From positions 62,001 through 126,000 of the forward strand of contig CAWKIV010000002.1 of NCBI GenBank assembly GCA_963849885.1: a DNA stretch of 64,000 bases, read 5' to 3'. The position numbers and the translations under genes are program-made. Positions 32,788 to 42,942 of this stretch are shown here, one piece after another. This stretch comes from CADCTP01 sp963849885 (GTDB taxonomy: Bacteria; Actinomycetota; Actinomycetes; Mycobacteriales; CADCTP01). Under the pieces are notes generated by a model, which was not told the DNA's origin, made no database searches, and saw nothing but the letters and a program-made list of their open reading frames with translations. Positions within the stretch are counted from its first letter, which is position 1. Each line of letters opens with the position of its first letter.

Positions 32788-34266
32788 GTGGCAACGCGGG
32801 AGTTCCCGGCACTGGGGTTCGACCCCGCGCCCGGTGATGCCGGCGCGGTGGCCTCGGCGGCGGGCAGCGTGGACGGTGCGGCGCGGGTCTTCGAGGACGC
32901 GTCCGGCAACGTGTCCCGGCTGAACTCGTCCGGCTGGACCGGGGAGGCCGCGGAGGCCTTCCGCGGCCAGCTCAAGGACCTGCCCCGGGACCTGGACCTG
33001 GCCGCCCGGTCGCACCGGACGACGGCCGGCACGCTGTCCGGCTACGGCAGCGGCCTGCAGGTCCGGCAGCGCCGCGCGGACGAGCTGGAGTCCCGGGCGG
33101 CCGAGCTGCGCCGCCAGCAGCAGGCGGCGATCGGCGAGGTCAACCGGCTGGCCGCGCAGACGGCGCCGGAGGGCAGCGCGGCGCTGGAGACCCTGCGCGG
33201 CCGGTACAACTCGGCCCGGTCCCGGGCCGACGGGATCGGCGCCGACCTGGAGGCGGTCATCGCGGACGCCCGCCGGCTGCTCGGCGAGCACCGCGGCGCC
33301 GCGGCCGACGCCGCCCGGGCGATCCGGGACGTGGCCGACGCGCCGTACAAGGAGCCCGGCTGGCTGTCCCGGGCCTGGGACTCGGTCAAGTCGTGGATCT
33401 CCGAGCACGCCGACGTGCTCGCCCAGATCTCCTCGGTGCTCAAGGGCGTGTCGGCCGTGCTCGGCGTGCTCTCCCTGGTGCCCGGCCTGCAGTTCCTGGC
33501 CCCGTTCGCGCTGGCCGCGGCCGGCATCGCGCTGGCCATCGACGTCGCGGTCAAGCTGGCCACCGGCCGTGGCTCGTGGGTGGCCATGGGCCTCGATGCC
33601 GCGCTCACCTTCATCCCGGGCGGCAAGATCCTGTCCGGGCTGCGCGGGGCCCGGGCCGCCCGGGCGGCCACCGTGGTCGACGACCTGGCCCGGGCGCCGG
33701 GCATGGCGATGCGCGGCAACCCGGTGCGCGGGCTCGGCTCCACCGCCGTGCACAGCGGCAACGCCGGCAACGGGGTGGTCCGCCGGCTCTTCCCGGAGCT
33801 GGCCGAGACCAACCCGCTGTTCCGGAACAACCCGGTCACCTCGCGCTTCGCCAACGCGGGCACGGCCGGCTTCCGGAACAACTGCCAGAGCTGCGTGATC
33901 GCGGTGGACAACCAGCTGGCCGGCAACGGCGGCACCTCGGCGATCCGCCGGCTGCTCGGCTCGCCGAACGACGTCATGGCCAGCCCGGCCTGGCGGCAGA
34001 ACATGGCCGACGCGGTCGGCACGACCAACGCCTTCCGGCCCGCCGGCAGCTACGACGACATCGTCCGGCAGCTGCAGAACGCCGGCGACGGCTCGCGCGG
34101 GATCATCCACGGGATGCGGACCGGTCCCGGCGGGATGTCCGTCCCGGGTCACGTGTTCAATGTCGTGAACCGCAACGGCCGGGTGTTCTTCCTCGACGGG
34201 CAGACCGGGCAGCTGGCGCGGCTGGAGAACTACTCCGGGGGGCTGGAGTTCCTCCGCACCCTCTGA
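32788..34266 (+). CDS. type VII-secreted polymorphic toxin with papain-fold (glutamine-deamidase-like) tip
   Basis: A 492-residue protein starting at GTG 32788. Residues 1-90 are a WXG-type helical trunk (NSSGWTGEAAEAFRGQL) and about 90-205 are coiled-coil. About 210-265 form hydrophobic helices (SAVLGVLSLVPGLQFLAPFA). The C-terminal toxin domain (about 310-492) has the papain-fold signature: Cys366 in NNCQSCVIAVD (Cys369 is an alternative), His455 in PGHVFNVVN and Asp470 in FLDGQTGQL. This resembles papain-fold toxin 1/Tox-PL domains, which deamidate glutamine or cleave target proteins. The gene is followed by an immunity candidate 23 bp downstream. Confidence 0.88.
   Translation: MATREFPALGFDPAPGDAGAVASAAGSVDGAARVFEDASGNVSRLNSSGWTGEAAEAFRGQLKDLPRDLDLAARSHRTTAGTLSGYGSGLQVRQRRADELESRAAELRRQQQAAIGEVNRLAAQTAPEGSAALETLRGRYNSARSRADGIGADLEAVIADARRLLGEHRGAAADAARAIRDVADAPYKEPGWLSRAWDSVKSWISEHADVLAQISSVLKGVSAVLGVLSLVPGLQFLAPFALAAAGIALAIDVAVKLATGRGSWVAMGLDAALTFIPGGKILSGLRGARAARAATVVDDLARAPGMAMRGNPVRGLGSTAVHSGNAGNGVVRRLFPELAETNPLFRNNPVTSRFANAGTAGFRNNCQSCVIAVDNQLAGNGGTSAIRRLLGSPNDVMASPAWRQNMADAVGTTNAFRPAGSYDDIVRQLQNAGDGSRGIIHGMRTGPGGMSVPGHVFNVVNRNGRVFFLDGQTGQLARLENYSGGLEFLRTL
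32915..32973 (+). repeat. 59-bp perfect inverted repeat, right copy
   Basis: Exact reverse complement of 31000-31058. It lies inside the trunk of the papain-fold toxin gene. Recombination with the left copy would invert the segment 31.0-33.0 kb and exchange the downstream toxin parts of the two genes. Confidence 0.9.
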
Positions 34267-34289
34267 CGACGAGACGGGACGGACCACGG

Positions 34290-34604
34290 ATGGAGCTGGC
34301 GGAGGCCCGCGGGGCCGCCCAGGCGGAGCTGGACCGCATGTCCTCGGCGGCGTACCCGCTGCGCCTGGTCGACGACGCCGACGTCGCGGACGTCGGCTGG
34401 GGCTGGGTGTGGGCCTGGAACACCGCCCGCTGGTTCGAGACCCGGGACCCGGCCGACCTGGCCGGCCCGGGCGCCGGCCCGGTGGTGGTGGTCAAGGACT
34501 CCGGGGAGACCTTCCACCTCGCCTCCAGCCCGTCCTTCGACGAGCAGCTGGCCGGGTACGCGGCCGCGCACGGGCTGCCGGCGCCGGCCCCGCTGGGCTG
34601 GTAG
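34290..34604 (+). CDS. immunity protein, YrhB/Imm35-like
   Basis: A 104-residue protein from ATG 34290. The pattern of an N-terminal helix (MELAEARGAAQAELDRMS), then LRLVDDADVADVGWGWVWAW, PVVVVKDSGETFHL and a C-terminal DEQLAGYAAAHG matches YrhB/Imm35-type immunity proteins. Directly follows the papain-fold toxin gene and shares its terminator, so it is the likely cognate inhibitor. Family match is from memory of the fold pattern. Confidence 0.78.
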   Translation: MELAEARGAAQAELDRMSSAAYPLRLVDDADVADVGWGWVWAWNTARWFETRDPADLAGPGAGPVVVVKDSGETFHLASSPSFDEQLAGYAAAHGLPAPAPLGW

Positions 34605-34613
34605 ACAGACGGC

Positions 34614-34642
34614 GAGGCCGCCCGGGGGAACCGGGCGGCCTC
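34614..34642. terminator. strong hairpin after the toxin/immunity operon
   Basis: A perfect 12-bp stem (gaggccgcccgg / ccgggcggcctc) with a five-base loop lies 9 bases after the immunity gene stop and 19 bases before the stop of the convergent DUF7455 gene. It can end transcription from both sides. Confidence 0.8.
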
Positions 34643-34661
34643 GTGGGCAGTGCTTATCCGG

Positions 34662-34859
34662 TCAGTCGTCGGCCTTGACGACCTCGACCGCCACCTCGCG
34701 GATCCGCGTCTCGTACTCCCGGGCGTGGTGGCCGCAGAAGACCAGGTCACCGCCGCCCGCGAGGACGACGCGCACCTTGGCCTGGGCGCGGCACCGGTCG
34801 CACCGGTCGCCGGCGGACGGGGACGCGGGGGAGGTCGTGGGCGTCAGAGTCGGCGTCAC
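34662..34859 (-). CDS. DUF7455-like small zinc-ribbon protein, copy 2
   Basis: A 65-residue protein starting at GTG 34859 with AAGGGA upstream. It shares the zinc-binding DRCDRCRAQAKVRVVLAGG and VFCGHHAREYE, plus the end VAVEVVK, with the protein at 32401-32592. It lies 182 bp upstream of nothing on its own strand, but just past the end of sigA. This adjacency to the principal sigma gene is the usual location for the family. Confidence 0.87.
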   Translation of the reverse strand: MTPTLTPTTSPASPSAGDRCDRCRAQAKVRVVLAGGGDLVFCGHHAREYETRIREVAVEVVKADD

Positions 34860-35041
34860 GGCGTTCCCTTCGAGTTGTCGGTCACGTCGGGTCAACTACC
34901 CCGCTGGCGGCCACGTTCCCCGTTCCGCCCAGCGCGAACGGGCCGACGTTGCGAATCTCACTCGACCTGGCCAGCCGTCCTGACCCACCGTGACCACGCG
35001 GGTCCCGCCCGCTGCCCCGGACGGACCGGCCCCGAGTTGGC

Positions 35042-36697
<1,656 letters not shown>

Positions 36698-36926
36698 GAA
36701 CGCCCTTTCACGAACGGTGCCTCCCCGTTGCCGGAGAGGACGCACGACGGGAACTGCCCGGGCGGGCAGGGGGTTGGGGGGAGCGGGGCGGTCGTCCGGT
36801 CCGTCTGCATCCGGTGCCGGCCGGCCGTGCCCGTGCCCGTGCCAGTGTAACTTCGCCCCGGCCGGGCGTGTGACACAGGAGCGCGCGGACCTGCGGGAAC
36901 GGCCGGTCCGACGAGAACGGAGCGGT
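36698..36926. promoter_or_regulatory. divergent promoter region of sigA and the CoA-transferase gene
   Basis: 229 bp without a convincing gene separates the two divergent starts. It must hold the promoters of the housekeeping sigma factor and of the CoA-transferase. The gtgtaactt at about 36844 is the only AT-leaning block; I could not assign -35/-10 pairs with confidence. Confidence 0.4.
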
Positions 36927-38090
36927 GTGACCGATACGGTGGGTGATCAGCAGGACACGGGTCCGCTGTCCGGACTGCTCGTCGTCGACCTCACCCGGGT
37001 GCTGGCCGGCCCGTTCGCCACCATGATGATGGCCGACCTGGGCGCCCGGGTGGTCAAGGTGGAGCGGCCCGGCAGCGGCGACGACTCCCGGGCGTACGGG
37101 CCGTTCGTGGCCGGCCGGTCGACGTACTTCGCCCGGGTCAACCGGGGCAAGCAGTCGATCGCGCTGGACCTCAAGGACGACGCCGACCGGGCCGTGCTGG
37201 TCGCGCTGGCCGAGCGCGCGGACGTGCTGATCGAGAACTTCCGGCCCGGCGTGATGGACCGGCTCGGGCTCGGCTGGTCCGCGCTGTCGGCCCGCAACCC
37301 CCGGCTGGTGTACGCGTCGGTGTCCGGCTTCGGGCAGACCGGGCCGTGGCGGCAGCGGCCGGCGTACGACACGGTGGTGCAGGCCGCGGCCGGGATGTTC
37401 GCCATCACCGGGCCGGTGGACGGCCCGCCGACGAAGATGGGCACCTCGATCGCCGACCTGTCCGCCGGCCTGTACGTCTTCGGCGCGGTGCTGGCGGCGC
37501 TGCGCGGCCGGGACCGGACCGGGCGGGGCGCGCAGGTGGACGTGGCCATGTTCGACGCCGCGCTGTCACTGCTGGAGGGCGCCGCGCTGCACTACCTGGC
37601 CCGCGGCACCGAGCCGCCCCGGCTGGGCAACGCGCACCACTCGATCTCGCCGTTCGGCACGTTCCGGTGCGCGGACGAGCCGATCGTGGTGTGCGCCGCC
37701 AACGACGGGCTCTTCGGCGTGCTGTGCGCCGTGCTGGGCTGCCCGCAGCTGGTCACCGACGCCCGGTTCGCCGACAACGGCGGCCGGTCCACCCACCGGG
37801 ACGAGCTGGCCGTCGAGCTGGAGGCCGCGCTGGCCGGCGCCCCGGCGGCGGACTGGCTGACCCGGCTGGACGCGGCCGGGGTGCCGTGCAGCCCGGTCGG
37901 GCGGGTCGGGGAGGCGCTGGACTCCGCGCAGGCGGCGGCCCGGCGGATGGTGGTCAGTGCCGGCGGGCTGCCGATGCCGGGCAACCCGATGAAGATCGCG
38001 CCGTACCCGGACCCGGCGGACCGGCCCGGCCCGCCCGACCTGGACGAGCACGGCCCGGCGATCCGCTCCGAGCTGGGCCGGCCGCGCTGA
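36927..38090 (+). CDS. CaiB/BaiF family (class III) CoA-transferase
   Basis: A 387-residue protein; GTG 36927 has GGAG seven bases upstream. Family hallmarks: LLVVDLTRVLAGPFATMMMADLGA at the start (seen in two parts), KVERPGSGDDSRAYGPF, the catalytic Asp region VDVAMFDAALSLLEG and the final GNPMKIAPYPDP. Class III CoA-transferases move CoA between organic acids. The adjacent fatty-acid or acyl substrate is not evident; the neighbouring ppgK converges on it with no gap. Confidence 0.92.
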   Translation: MTDTVGDQQDTGPLSGLLVVDLTRVLAGPFATMMMADLGARVVKVERPGSGDDSRAYGPFVAGRSTYFARVNRGKQSIALDLKDDADRAVLVALAERADVLIENFRPGVMDRLGLGWSALSARNPRLVYASVSGFGQTGPWRQRPAYDTVVQAAAGMFAITGPVDGPPTKMGTSIADLSAGLYVFGAVLAALRGRDRTGRGAQVDVAMFDAALSLLEGAALHYLARGTEPPRLGNAHHSISPFGTFRCADEPIVVCAANDGLFGVLCAVLGCPQLVTDARFADNGGRSTHRDELAVELEAALAGAPAADWLTRLDAAGVPCSPVGRVGEALDSAQAAARRMVVSAGGLPMPGNPMKIAPYPDPADRPGPPDLDEHGPAIRSELGRPR

Positions 38091-38852
38091 CTAGTGGACG
38101 AACTTCTCGCGCGCGGCCAGCGCCGCGCCGACGATGCCGGCGTTGTTCAGCAGCTCGGCCGGCTTCACCCGGGCCCGCAGGTCCAGCAGCGGCAGCCACT
38201 TCTCCGAGTTCTTGCTGATGCCGCCGCCGACCACGAACAGGTCCGGGGTGAACAGCCGCTCCACGTGCGTCATGTAGCGCTGCACCCGCTTGGCCCACTG
38301 CTTGTACGACAGGCCCTCGTTGTCCTTGGCCGCCGACGACGCGCGCTTCTCCGCGTCGTGCCCGTCCAGCTCCAGGTGGCCGAGCTCGGTGTTGTGCACC
38401 AGCTTGCCGTCCACCAGCAGCGCGCTGCCGATCCCGGTGCCGAACGTCAGCAGGATGACCACGCCGTCCACGCCCTTGGCCGCGCCGAAGCGGGCCTCGG
38501 CCAGCCCGGCCGCGTCGGCGTCGTTGAGCACGGTGACGTCGAGCCCGGTGATGTCGGTGAAGACCTTGTCGACGTCGGTGCCGATCCAGCTCTTGTCCAC
38601 GTTGGCGGCGCTCTGCGCCACCCCGTGGTTGATCACCGCGGGGAAGGTGCAGCCGAGCTCGCCCGTCCAGCCGGCCTCCCGGACCAGCCGGGCGACGACG
38701 TCGGCCACCGCCTGCGGGGTGGACGGGTGCGGCGTCAGGTACTTCACCCGCTCGGTGGCCAGGTCGCCCCGGACGAGGTCCACCATGGCGCCCTTGATCC
38801 CGCTGCCGCCGATGTCCACGCCGAACGCGGTGGTGCCCTTCCTCCTCGGCAT
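38091..38852 (-). CDS. ppgK: polyphosphate glucokinase
   Basis: A 253-residue ROK-fold kinase; ATG 38852 has GAGGGGAGG upstream. Motifs: phosphate-binding FGVDIGGSGIKGAMVDL (about 10-26), catalytic VLNDADAAGLAEARFG (about 106), LLTFGTGIGSALLVDG and the signature NTELGHLELDGHDAEKRAS. It phosphorylates glucose with polyphosphate or ATP. It lies next to suhB and near sigA, as ppgK does in mycobacteria. Confidence 0.95.
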   Translation of the reverse strand: MPRRKGTTAFGVDIGGSGIKGAMVDLVRGDLATERVKYLTPHPSTPQAVADVVARLVREAGWTGELGCTFPAVINHGVAQSAANVDKSWIGTDVDKVFTDITGLDVTVLNDADAAGLAEARFGAAKGVDGVVILLTFGTGIGSALLVDGKLVHNTELGHLELDGHDAEKRASSAAKDNEGLSYKQWAKRVQRYMTHVERLFTPDLFVVGGGISKNSEKWLPLLDLRARVKPAELLNNAGIVGAALAAREKFVH

Positions 38853-38896
38853 GGTGCCTCCCCTCGCCCGTACCGACCCTAGTGGCACGTGGTCGT

Positions 38897-39730
38897 ATGA
38901 ACCCCATGCCCACTTCGGACGCCGCTGATTGCACCGGGGCGGACCCGGCCGCCGAGGAGTTGCGGGCGGTCGCCGAGCAGCTCGCCCGCGGCGCCGGCGA
39001 GCTGGTCGCCCGGGCCCGCGGCACCGGGCCGGTCGAGGTCAAGAGCACGCCGACCGACCTGGTCACCGAAGTGGACCGGGAGGCCGAGCGCTGGCTGGCC
39101 GGCCGGCTGGCCGAGCTGCGCCCGGACGACGGGCTGCTCGGCGAGGAGGGCGCGGAGCGGGCCGGCGGCAGCGGCGTGCGGTGGCTGCTCGACCCGATCG
39201 ACGGCACGGTCAACTTCCGGTACGGCCTGCGCCCGTACGCGGTGTCGGTGGCGGCCGAGCGGGCCGGGCGGATGGTGGCCGGCTGCGTGCACGACCCGAC
39301 GTCGGGGGAGACCTTCAGCGCCGCGCTCGGCGGCGGCGCCCGGCTGGACGGCGCGCCGATCGGCGGCCGGTGGGTGGCGGCCGGGCTGGACACGGCCGTG
39401 ATCGCCACCGGCTTCGGCTACGCGGCGGCGCTGCGCGGCGGGCAGGGCCGGGTGCTGGCCGGGGTGCTGCCCCGGGTCGGCAACGTGCGCCGGCTCGGCT
39501 CGGCCGCGCTGGACCTCTGCTACGTCGCGGCCGGCCGGCTGGACGGCTACTACGAGCACGGCCTGCAGCCGTGGGACCGGGCCGCCGGCGAGCTGGTCGC
39601 CGCGGAGGCCGGCGCCCGGGTGTCCGGCCTGCGCGGCCGGCCCCCGGGCGCGGTGACGGTGGCCGCCTCGCCGGCGGTCGCCGGCGAGCTGTGCGCGCTG
39701 CTGGAGGAGCTCGGCGCCGACGAGCTGTGA
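38897..39730 (+). CDS. suhB: inositol monophosphatase family protein
   Basis: A 277-residue protein from ATG 38897 (ATG 38906 is an alternative). Mg-binding motifs: GEEGAE (about 80), DPIDGTVNF (about 97-105) and the C-terminal PWDRAAGELVAAEAG (about 225). The family dephosphorylates inositol phosphates or related sugar phosphates. Divergent from ppgK, with about 44 bp between starts, matching the suhB/ppgK order next to sigA in M. tuberculosis. Confidence 0.92.
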   Translation: MNPMPTSDAADCTGADPAAEELRAVAEQLARGAGELVARARGTGPVEVKSTPTDLVTEVDREAERWLAGRLAELRPDDGLLGEEGAERAGGSGVRWLLDPIDGTVNFRYGLRPYAVSVAAERAGRMVAGCVHDPTSGETFSAALGGGARLDGAPIGGRWVAAGLDTAVIATGFGYAAALRGGQGRVLAGVLPRVGNVRRLGSAALDLCYVAAGRLDGYYEHGLQPWDRAAGELVAAEAGARVSGLRGRPPGAVTVAASPAVAGELCALLEELGADEL

Positions 39731-39758
39731 CGCCGGCGCCGGCTCCGCGCTCAGCGGG

Positions 39759-40424
39759 TCAGCTGCAGGCGTCCGCCATCGCGGCGCGGAACAGCTCGAA
39801 GGTGCGCACGGCCGACTCGGCGGTCTGCCGCTGCAGCTCCTCGTCGCCCTCGGTCAGCTCGGCCAGCAGCTCGCGGGAGATGCGGCTGTGCTCGACGTCG
39901 CCCTCCTGGTGCACGGCCACCCAGCGGCCGCCGTCCTCGCCGAGCCGCTCGGCGAAGCCGGGCGTGTAGGCGCCGGTCATCACGGCGGCGCCGGTCTCGA
40001 TGCAGTAGTTGACCGCGGCGATCGCCAGCGGCATCGGCGCGGTCTTGCTGACCTGGTCGAGGTGGTCGGACAGGGTCTGCATGGCCGGGCGCAGGGTGAC
40101 GTCCTGGAAGTCCTTCTCGGTCAGCCCGTACGCCCTGCCCATGTCGATCCACCAGGCCCAGTGCGCGGCTTCCTCCTCCTCGTTCTCGTTGAGGAACTCG
40201 TGCGCCTTGGTGCCGGGCTCGACCCGCTCCTTCATGGCGGCCAGGTAGAAGGGGAACGGCTGCACGATGCCGATGCCGGCCTGCACCATCGAGCGGCGCA
40301 TCGTTTCGGGGTCGTTCTCGACCTTGCGGGGGAACTCCAGCATGGCCTCGAGGTAGGGGCGGCACCGCTCGTCGAGCTCGCGGAGCCAGGTGGGGGTCGT
40401 GTTCAGCACGGTGGATTCGCTCAT
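39759..40424 (-). CDS. haem-oxygenase-like diiron oxidase (HDO/TenA-PqqC fold) protein
   Basis: A 221-residue all-helical protein from ATG 40424. Probable metal-ligand motifs are NENEEEEAAHWAWWIDMGRA (Glu/His, about 84-103) and the C-terminal HQEGDVEHSRIS with a DxxxH-type pair (about 176). These fit the haem-oxygenase-like diiron oxidase superfamily rather than thiaminase TenA, whose catalytic Cys is absent. Members oxidise or cleave C-C and N-oxygenate amino acids; the substrate here is unknown. Convergent with suhB. Confidence 0.8.
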   Translation of the reverse strand: MSESTVLNTTPTWLRELDERCRPYLEAMLEFPRKVENDPETMRRSMVQAGIGIVQPFPFYLAAMKERVEPGTKAHEFLNENEEEEAAHWAWWIDMGRAYGLTEKDFQDVTLRPAMQTLSDHLDQVSKTAPMPLAIAAVNYCIETGAAVMTGAYTPGFAERLGEDGGRWVAVHQEGDVEHSRISRELLAELTEGDEELQRQTAESAVRTFELFRAAMADACS

Positions 40425-40605
40425 GTCACGTCCTCGGTGTCGGGGTCGTGGCTGTGGACGCCGGCGGCGCCATCCCAAGTGCCCGATTCCTGCCTCACAG
40501 GGCATCAGAACACCGGGTTGTACCGATCTTAAGTTGGCCTCCTGATGGCGTCAATTCGTCCGGTTCCCGCGCGGGGCGGTCCCGGGGAGGCGATAGCGTC
40601 GGCGC

Positions 40606-41637
40606 GTGCCGACCGCTCCGGGCGCCGATCCCGCCGTCGTCGGGCCGTACCTGGCCCGCGTCCTCGACGACCCCGGCTGGCGGGACTGCACGGTGGAGGT
40701 GATCGCCGGCGGCCGCTCCAACCTCACCTACACCGTCACCGCGCCGCCCGGCGCGCTGGTGCTGCGCCGCCCGCCGCTGCGCGCGGTGCGGCCGACCGCG
40801 CACGACGTCGGCCGGGAGCACCGGGTGCTGTCCGCGCTGGTCGGCACCGCGGTGCCGGTGCCCGAGCCGGTGCACCTGTGCACCGACCCGGCCGTGCTGG
40901 GCGCGCCGTTCTACCTGATGCGCCGGGTGGACGGCGTGGTCGTGCGCGGGGACTTCCCGCCCGGGTACGCGGCCGCGCCGGCCGACCGGGTCGCGATCAC
41001 CCACGCGCTGGTCGACGTGCTGGCCGACCTGCACGCGGTGGACCCGGCCGCGGTCGGGCTGACCGGCTTCGGCCGGCCGGACGGCTACCTGGCCCGGCAG
41101 CTGCGCCGCTGGCTGGGGGAGTGGGAGGCGCTGCGGGACGCCGACCTGCCGGCGGTGGACGCGCTGGCCGCCGAGCTGGCCCGCGCGGTGCCGGCGGCGC
41201 CGTCCGGCCCGGTCGTGCACGGCGACTACCGGCTGGACAACGTGATCCTCGACGCCGCCGACCCGAGCCGGGTGGCCGCCGTGCTGGACTGGGAGATGTC
41301 CACGCTGGGCGACCCGCTCGCCGACCTCGGCCTGCTGCTCGTCTACTGGCAGCAGGGCCGGCCGCCGGACTCGCCGGTGGTCACCCCGTCGGTGACCGCG
41401 CAGCCCGGCTTCCCGACCCGCGCCGAGGTGGTCGAGCGGTACGCGGCCCGGACCGGGCGGGACGTCTCGGCGCTGCCCTGGTACGTCGGGCTGGGGTTCT
41501 TCAAGCTCGCCGTGGTGGTCGCCGGCATCGTCGCCCGGCACCGGGCCGGCGCGATGGCCGACAACACCGACGACGGGCTGGCCGGGGTGATCGAGCCGCT
41601 GGCCGAGGGTGGCCGGGAGGCGCTCGCCGGCCGGTAA
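40606..41637 (+). CDS. phosphotransferase family protein (APH / ACAD10-like kinase fold)
   Basis: A 343-residue protein from GTG 40606. Kinase-like motifs: GGRSNLTYTV (nucleotide loop, about 35), VLRRPP, HGDYRLDNVI (catalytic Asp, about 205) and AVLDWEMSTLGDPLADLG (metal Asp, about 228). This is the ACAD10/11-type aminoglycoside phosphotransferase-like family, linked to CoA metabolism of 4-hydroxy acids in some bacteria. Divergent from the diiron-oxidase gene by 181 bp that contain no other gene. Confidence 0.9.
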   Translation: MPTAPGADPAVVGPYLARVLDDPGWRDCTVEVIAGGRSNLTYTVTAPPGALVLRRPPLRAVRPTAHDVGREHRVLSALVGTAVPVPEPVHLCTDPAVLGAPFYLMRRVDGVVVRGDFPPGYAAAPADRVAITHALVDVLADLHAVDPAAVGLTGFGRPDGYLARQLRRWLGEWEALRDADLPAVDALAAELARAVPAAPSGPVVHGDYRLDNVILDAADPSRVAAVLDWEMSTLGDPLADLGLLLVYWQQGRPPDSPVVTPSVTAQPGFPTRAEVVERYAARTGRDVSALPWYVGLGFFKLAVVVAGIVARHRAGAMADNTDDGLAGVIEPLAEGGREALAGR

Positions 41638-41739
41638 CGATCCGGTGGATGCCGCCGAAGATCACCCGGACGGGCGATCGGACGCTACCCTGAGTCCCAT
41701 GGGGACCGCGCTCGGTATGGGCGGCCGGAGCTCCGCGCG

Positions 41740-42315
41740 GTGGGCGCGCTGAGCCATCCGGACGGTGCGCCGCGGCGTCCGTCCCGGTTCCGACCCCGCT
41801 ACCGGACCCGGCTGCGCCGGGCGCTGCCCGGGCTGGTGCTGCTGCTGGCGCTGTCCCTGCTGGCCGGGGGCGTGTGGCTGCGGGTGCTGGACCGGGTCGA
41901 CGCGGGCGCCAGCACCGCCGCGGCGGGCTGCGCCTCCGCCGGCACGGCGGCCGTCCGCCGGATCGAGGTGCGGGTCTACAACTCCACCGTCCGGGAGGGG
42001 CTGGCCCGGTCGGTGGCCGACCAGCTGCGCGGCCGCGGCTTCGTGGTGATCACCACCGCCAACGACCCGCTCATCGACATCCGGGACGTGCGGGTCGCGG
42101 CCGAGGTCCGGTACGGGCCGGCCGGGGCCAAGCAGGCCGAGCAGGTCCGCCGGCAGGTGCCGGGGGCCAAGCTGTTCCGGGACACCCGGGAGGACGCCGT
42201 GGTCGACCTGGCCCTCGGCGCGGCGTACAAGCGGCTGGCCACCGAGGCCGAGCTGGCCAAGGGCCGGCAGGGGCTGCGCGGGGCGGTCCCGGCCCCGACC
42301 ACCCCGGCCTGCTGA
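41740..42315 (+). CDS. membrane-anchored LytR_C domain protein (Cei-like)
   Basis: A 191-residue protein starting at GTG 41740. A basic N-terminus precedes one transmembrane helix (LPGLVLLLALSLLAGGVWL, about 30-48), then an extracytoplasmic LytR_C domain (RIEVRVYNSTVREGLARSVA; GFVVITTANDP; VRYGPAGAKQAEQVRRQVP). Position between suhB and DUF4193 matches mycobacterial Cei (Rv2700), involved in cell-envelope integrity. The next gene follows with no gap. Confidence 0.87.
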   Translation: MGALSHPDGAPRRPSRFRPRYRTRLRRALPGLVLLLALSLLAGGVWLRVLDRVDAGASTAAAGCASAGTAAVRRIEVRVYNSTVREGLARSVADQLRGRGFVVITTANDPLIDIRDVRVAAEVRYGPAGAKQAEQVRRQVPGAKLFRDTREDAVVDLALGAAYKRLATEAELAKGRQGLRGAVPAPTTPAC

Positions 42316-42942
42316 GTGGACCTCGGGTTCCGGCCCAGCCGGGACGGCTTCCGGTTCGGCAACTCGTGGCCGCGCGGCGCGCCGGTGAAGCTCGCCGGGA
42401 TGCCGTTCGGCCGGGTGCACGGCGGCCTGTGCGGCGGGATGGCGTACGCGGCCGGGCAGGCCTGGCTGGCCGGCCGGCCGCTGCCGGACGACGCGGTGGC
42501 GCCGGCCCGCGGCCCGCTGGCCGACCGGCTGTGGCGGGCCCAGCTGGCCAGCCTGGACCTGCCGCTCGGGCCGCTGCGCTACCTGTGGTTCCAGCTGCCG
42601 CCCGGCGAGGACCGGCGGCGCCGGCTCACGCTGACGCACGGACTGCCCCGGCTGCGGGAGTCGCTCGCCGCCGGCACGCCGGCGCTGGTCGGGCTGGTCC
42701 GGGTGGTCTCCTGGGACCCCCGGCAGGTGGTCAGGCACCACGTCGTGCTCGGCTACGGGCTGCGGGAGACCGCGGCCGGCGCCGAGGTGGCGGTCTACGA
42801 CCCCAACCACCCGGGCGACGACTCGGTCCGGCTGCTGGTCACCCCGGCCGGCACGGTCACCCACACCGGCGGTGGCGCGGTGGCCGCCTTCACCGTGGTC
42901 GGCCGCCCCGGCGGACCCGGGCGGCCCGCTGCCCGGACCTGA
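42316..42942 (+). CDS. hypothetical protein with papain/C39-like Cys-His arrangement
   Basis: A 208-residue protein whose GTG directly follows the upstream stop. GRVHGGLCGGMAYAAGQ (Cys about 38) and RHHVVLGYGLRET with VYDPNHPGD (about 140-165) form a Cys...His...Asp/Asn pattern like papain or C39-type cysteine proteases. There is no signal peptide. The family name is not recognised, and catalysis is inferred only from motif order. Its 3' end overlaps the convergent rsgA gene by 53 bp. Confidence 0.75.
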   Translation: MDLGFRPSRDGFRFGNSWPRGAPVKLAGMPFGRVHGGLCGGMAYAAGQAWLAGRPLPDDAVAPARGPLADRLWRAQLASLDLPLGPLRYLWFQLPPGEDRRRRLTLTHGLPRLRESLAAGTPALVGLVRVVSWDPRQVVRHHVVLGYGLRETAAGAEVAVYDPNHPGDDSVRLLVTPAGTVTHTGGGAVAAFTVVGRPGGPGRPAART

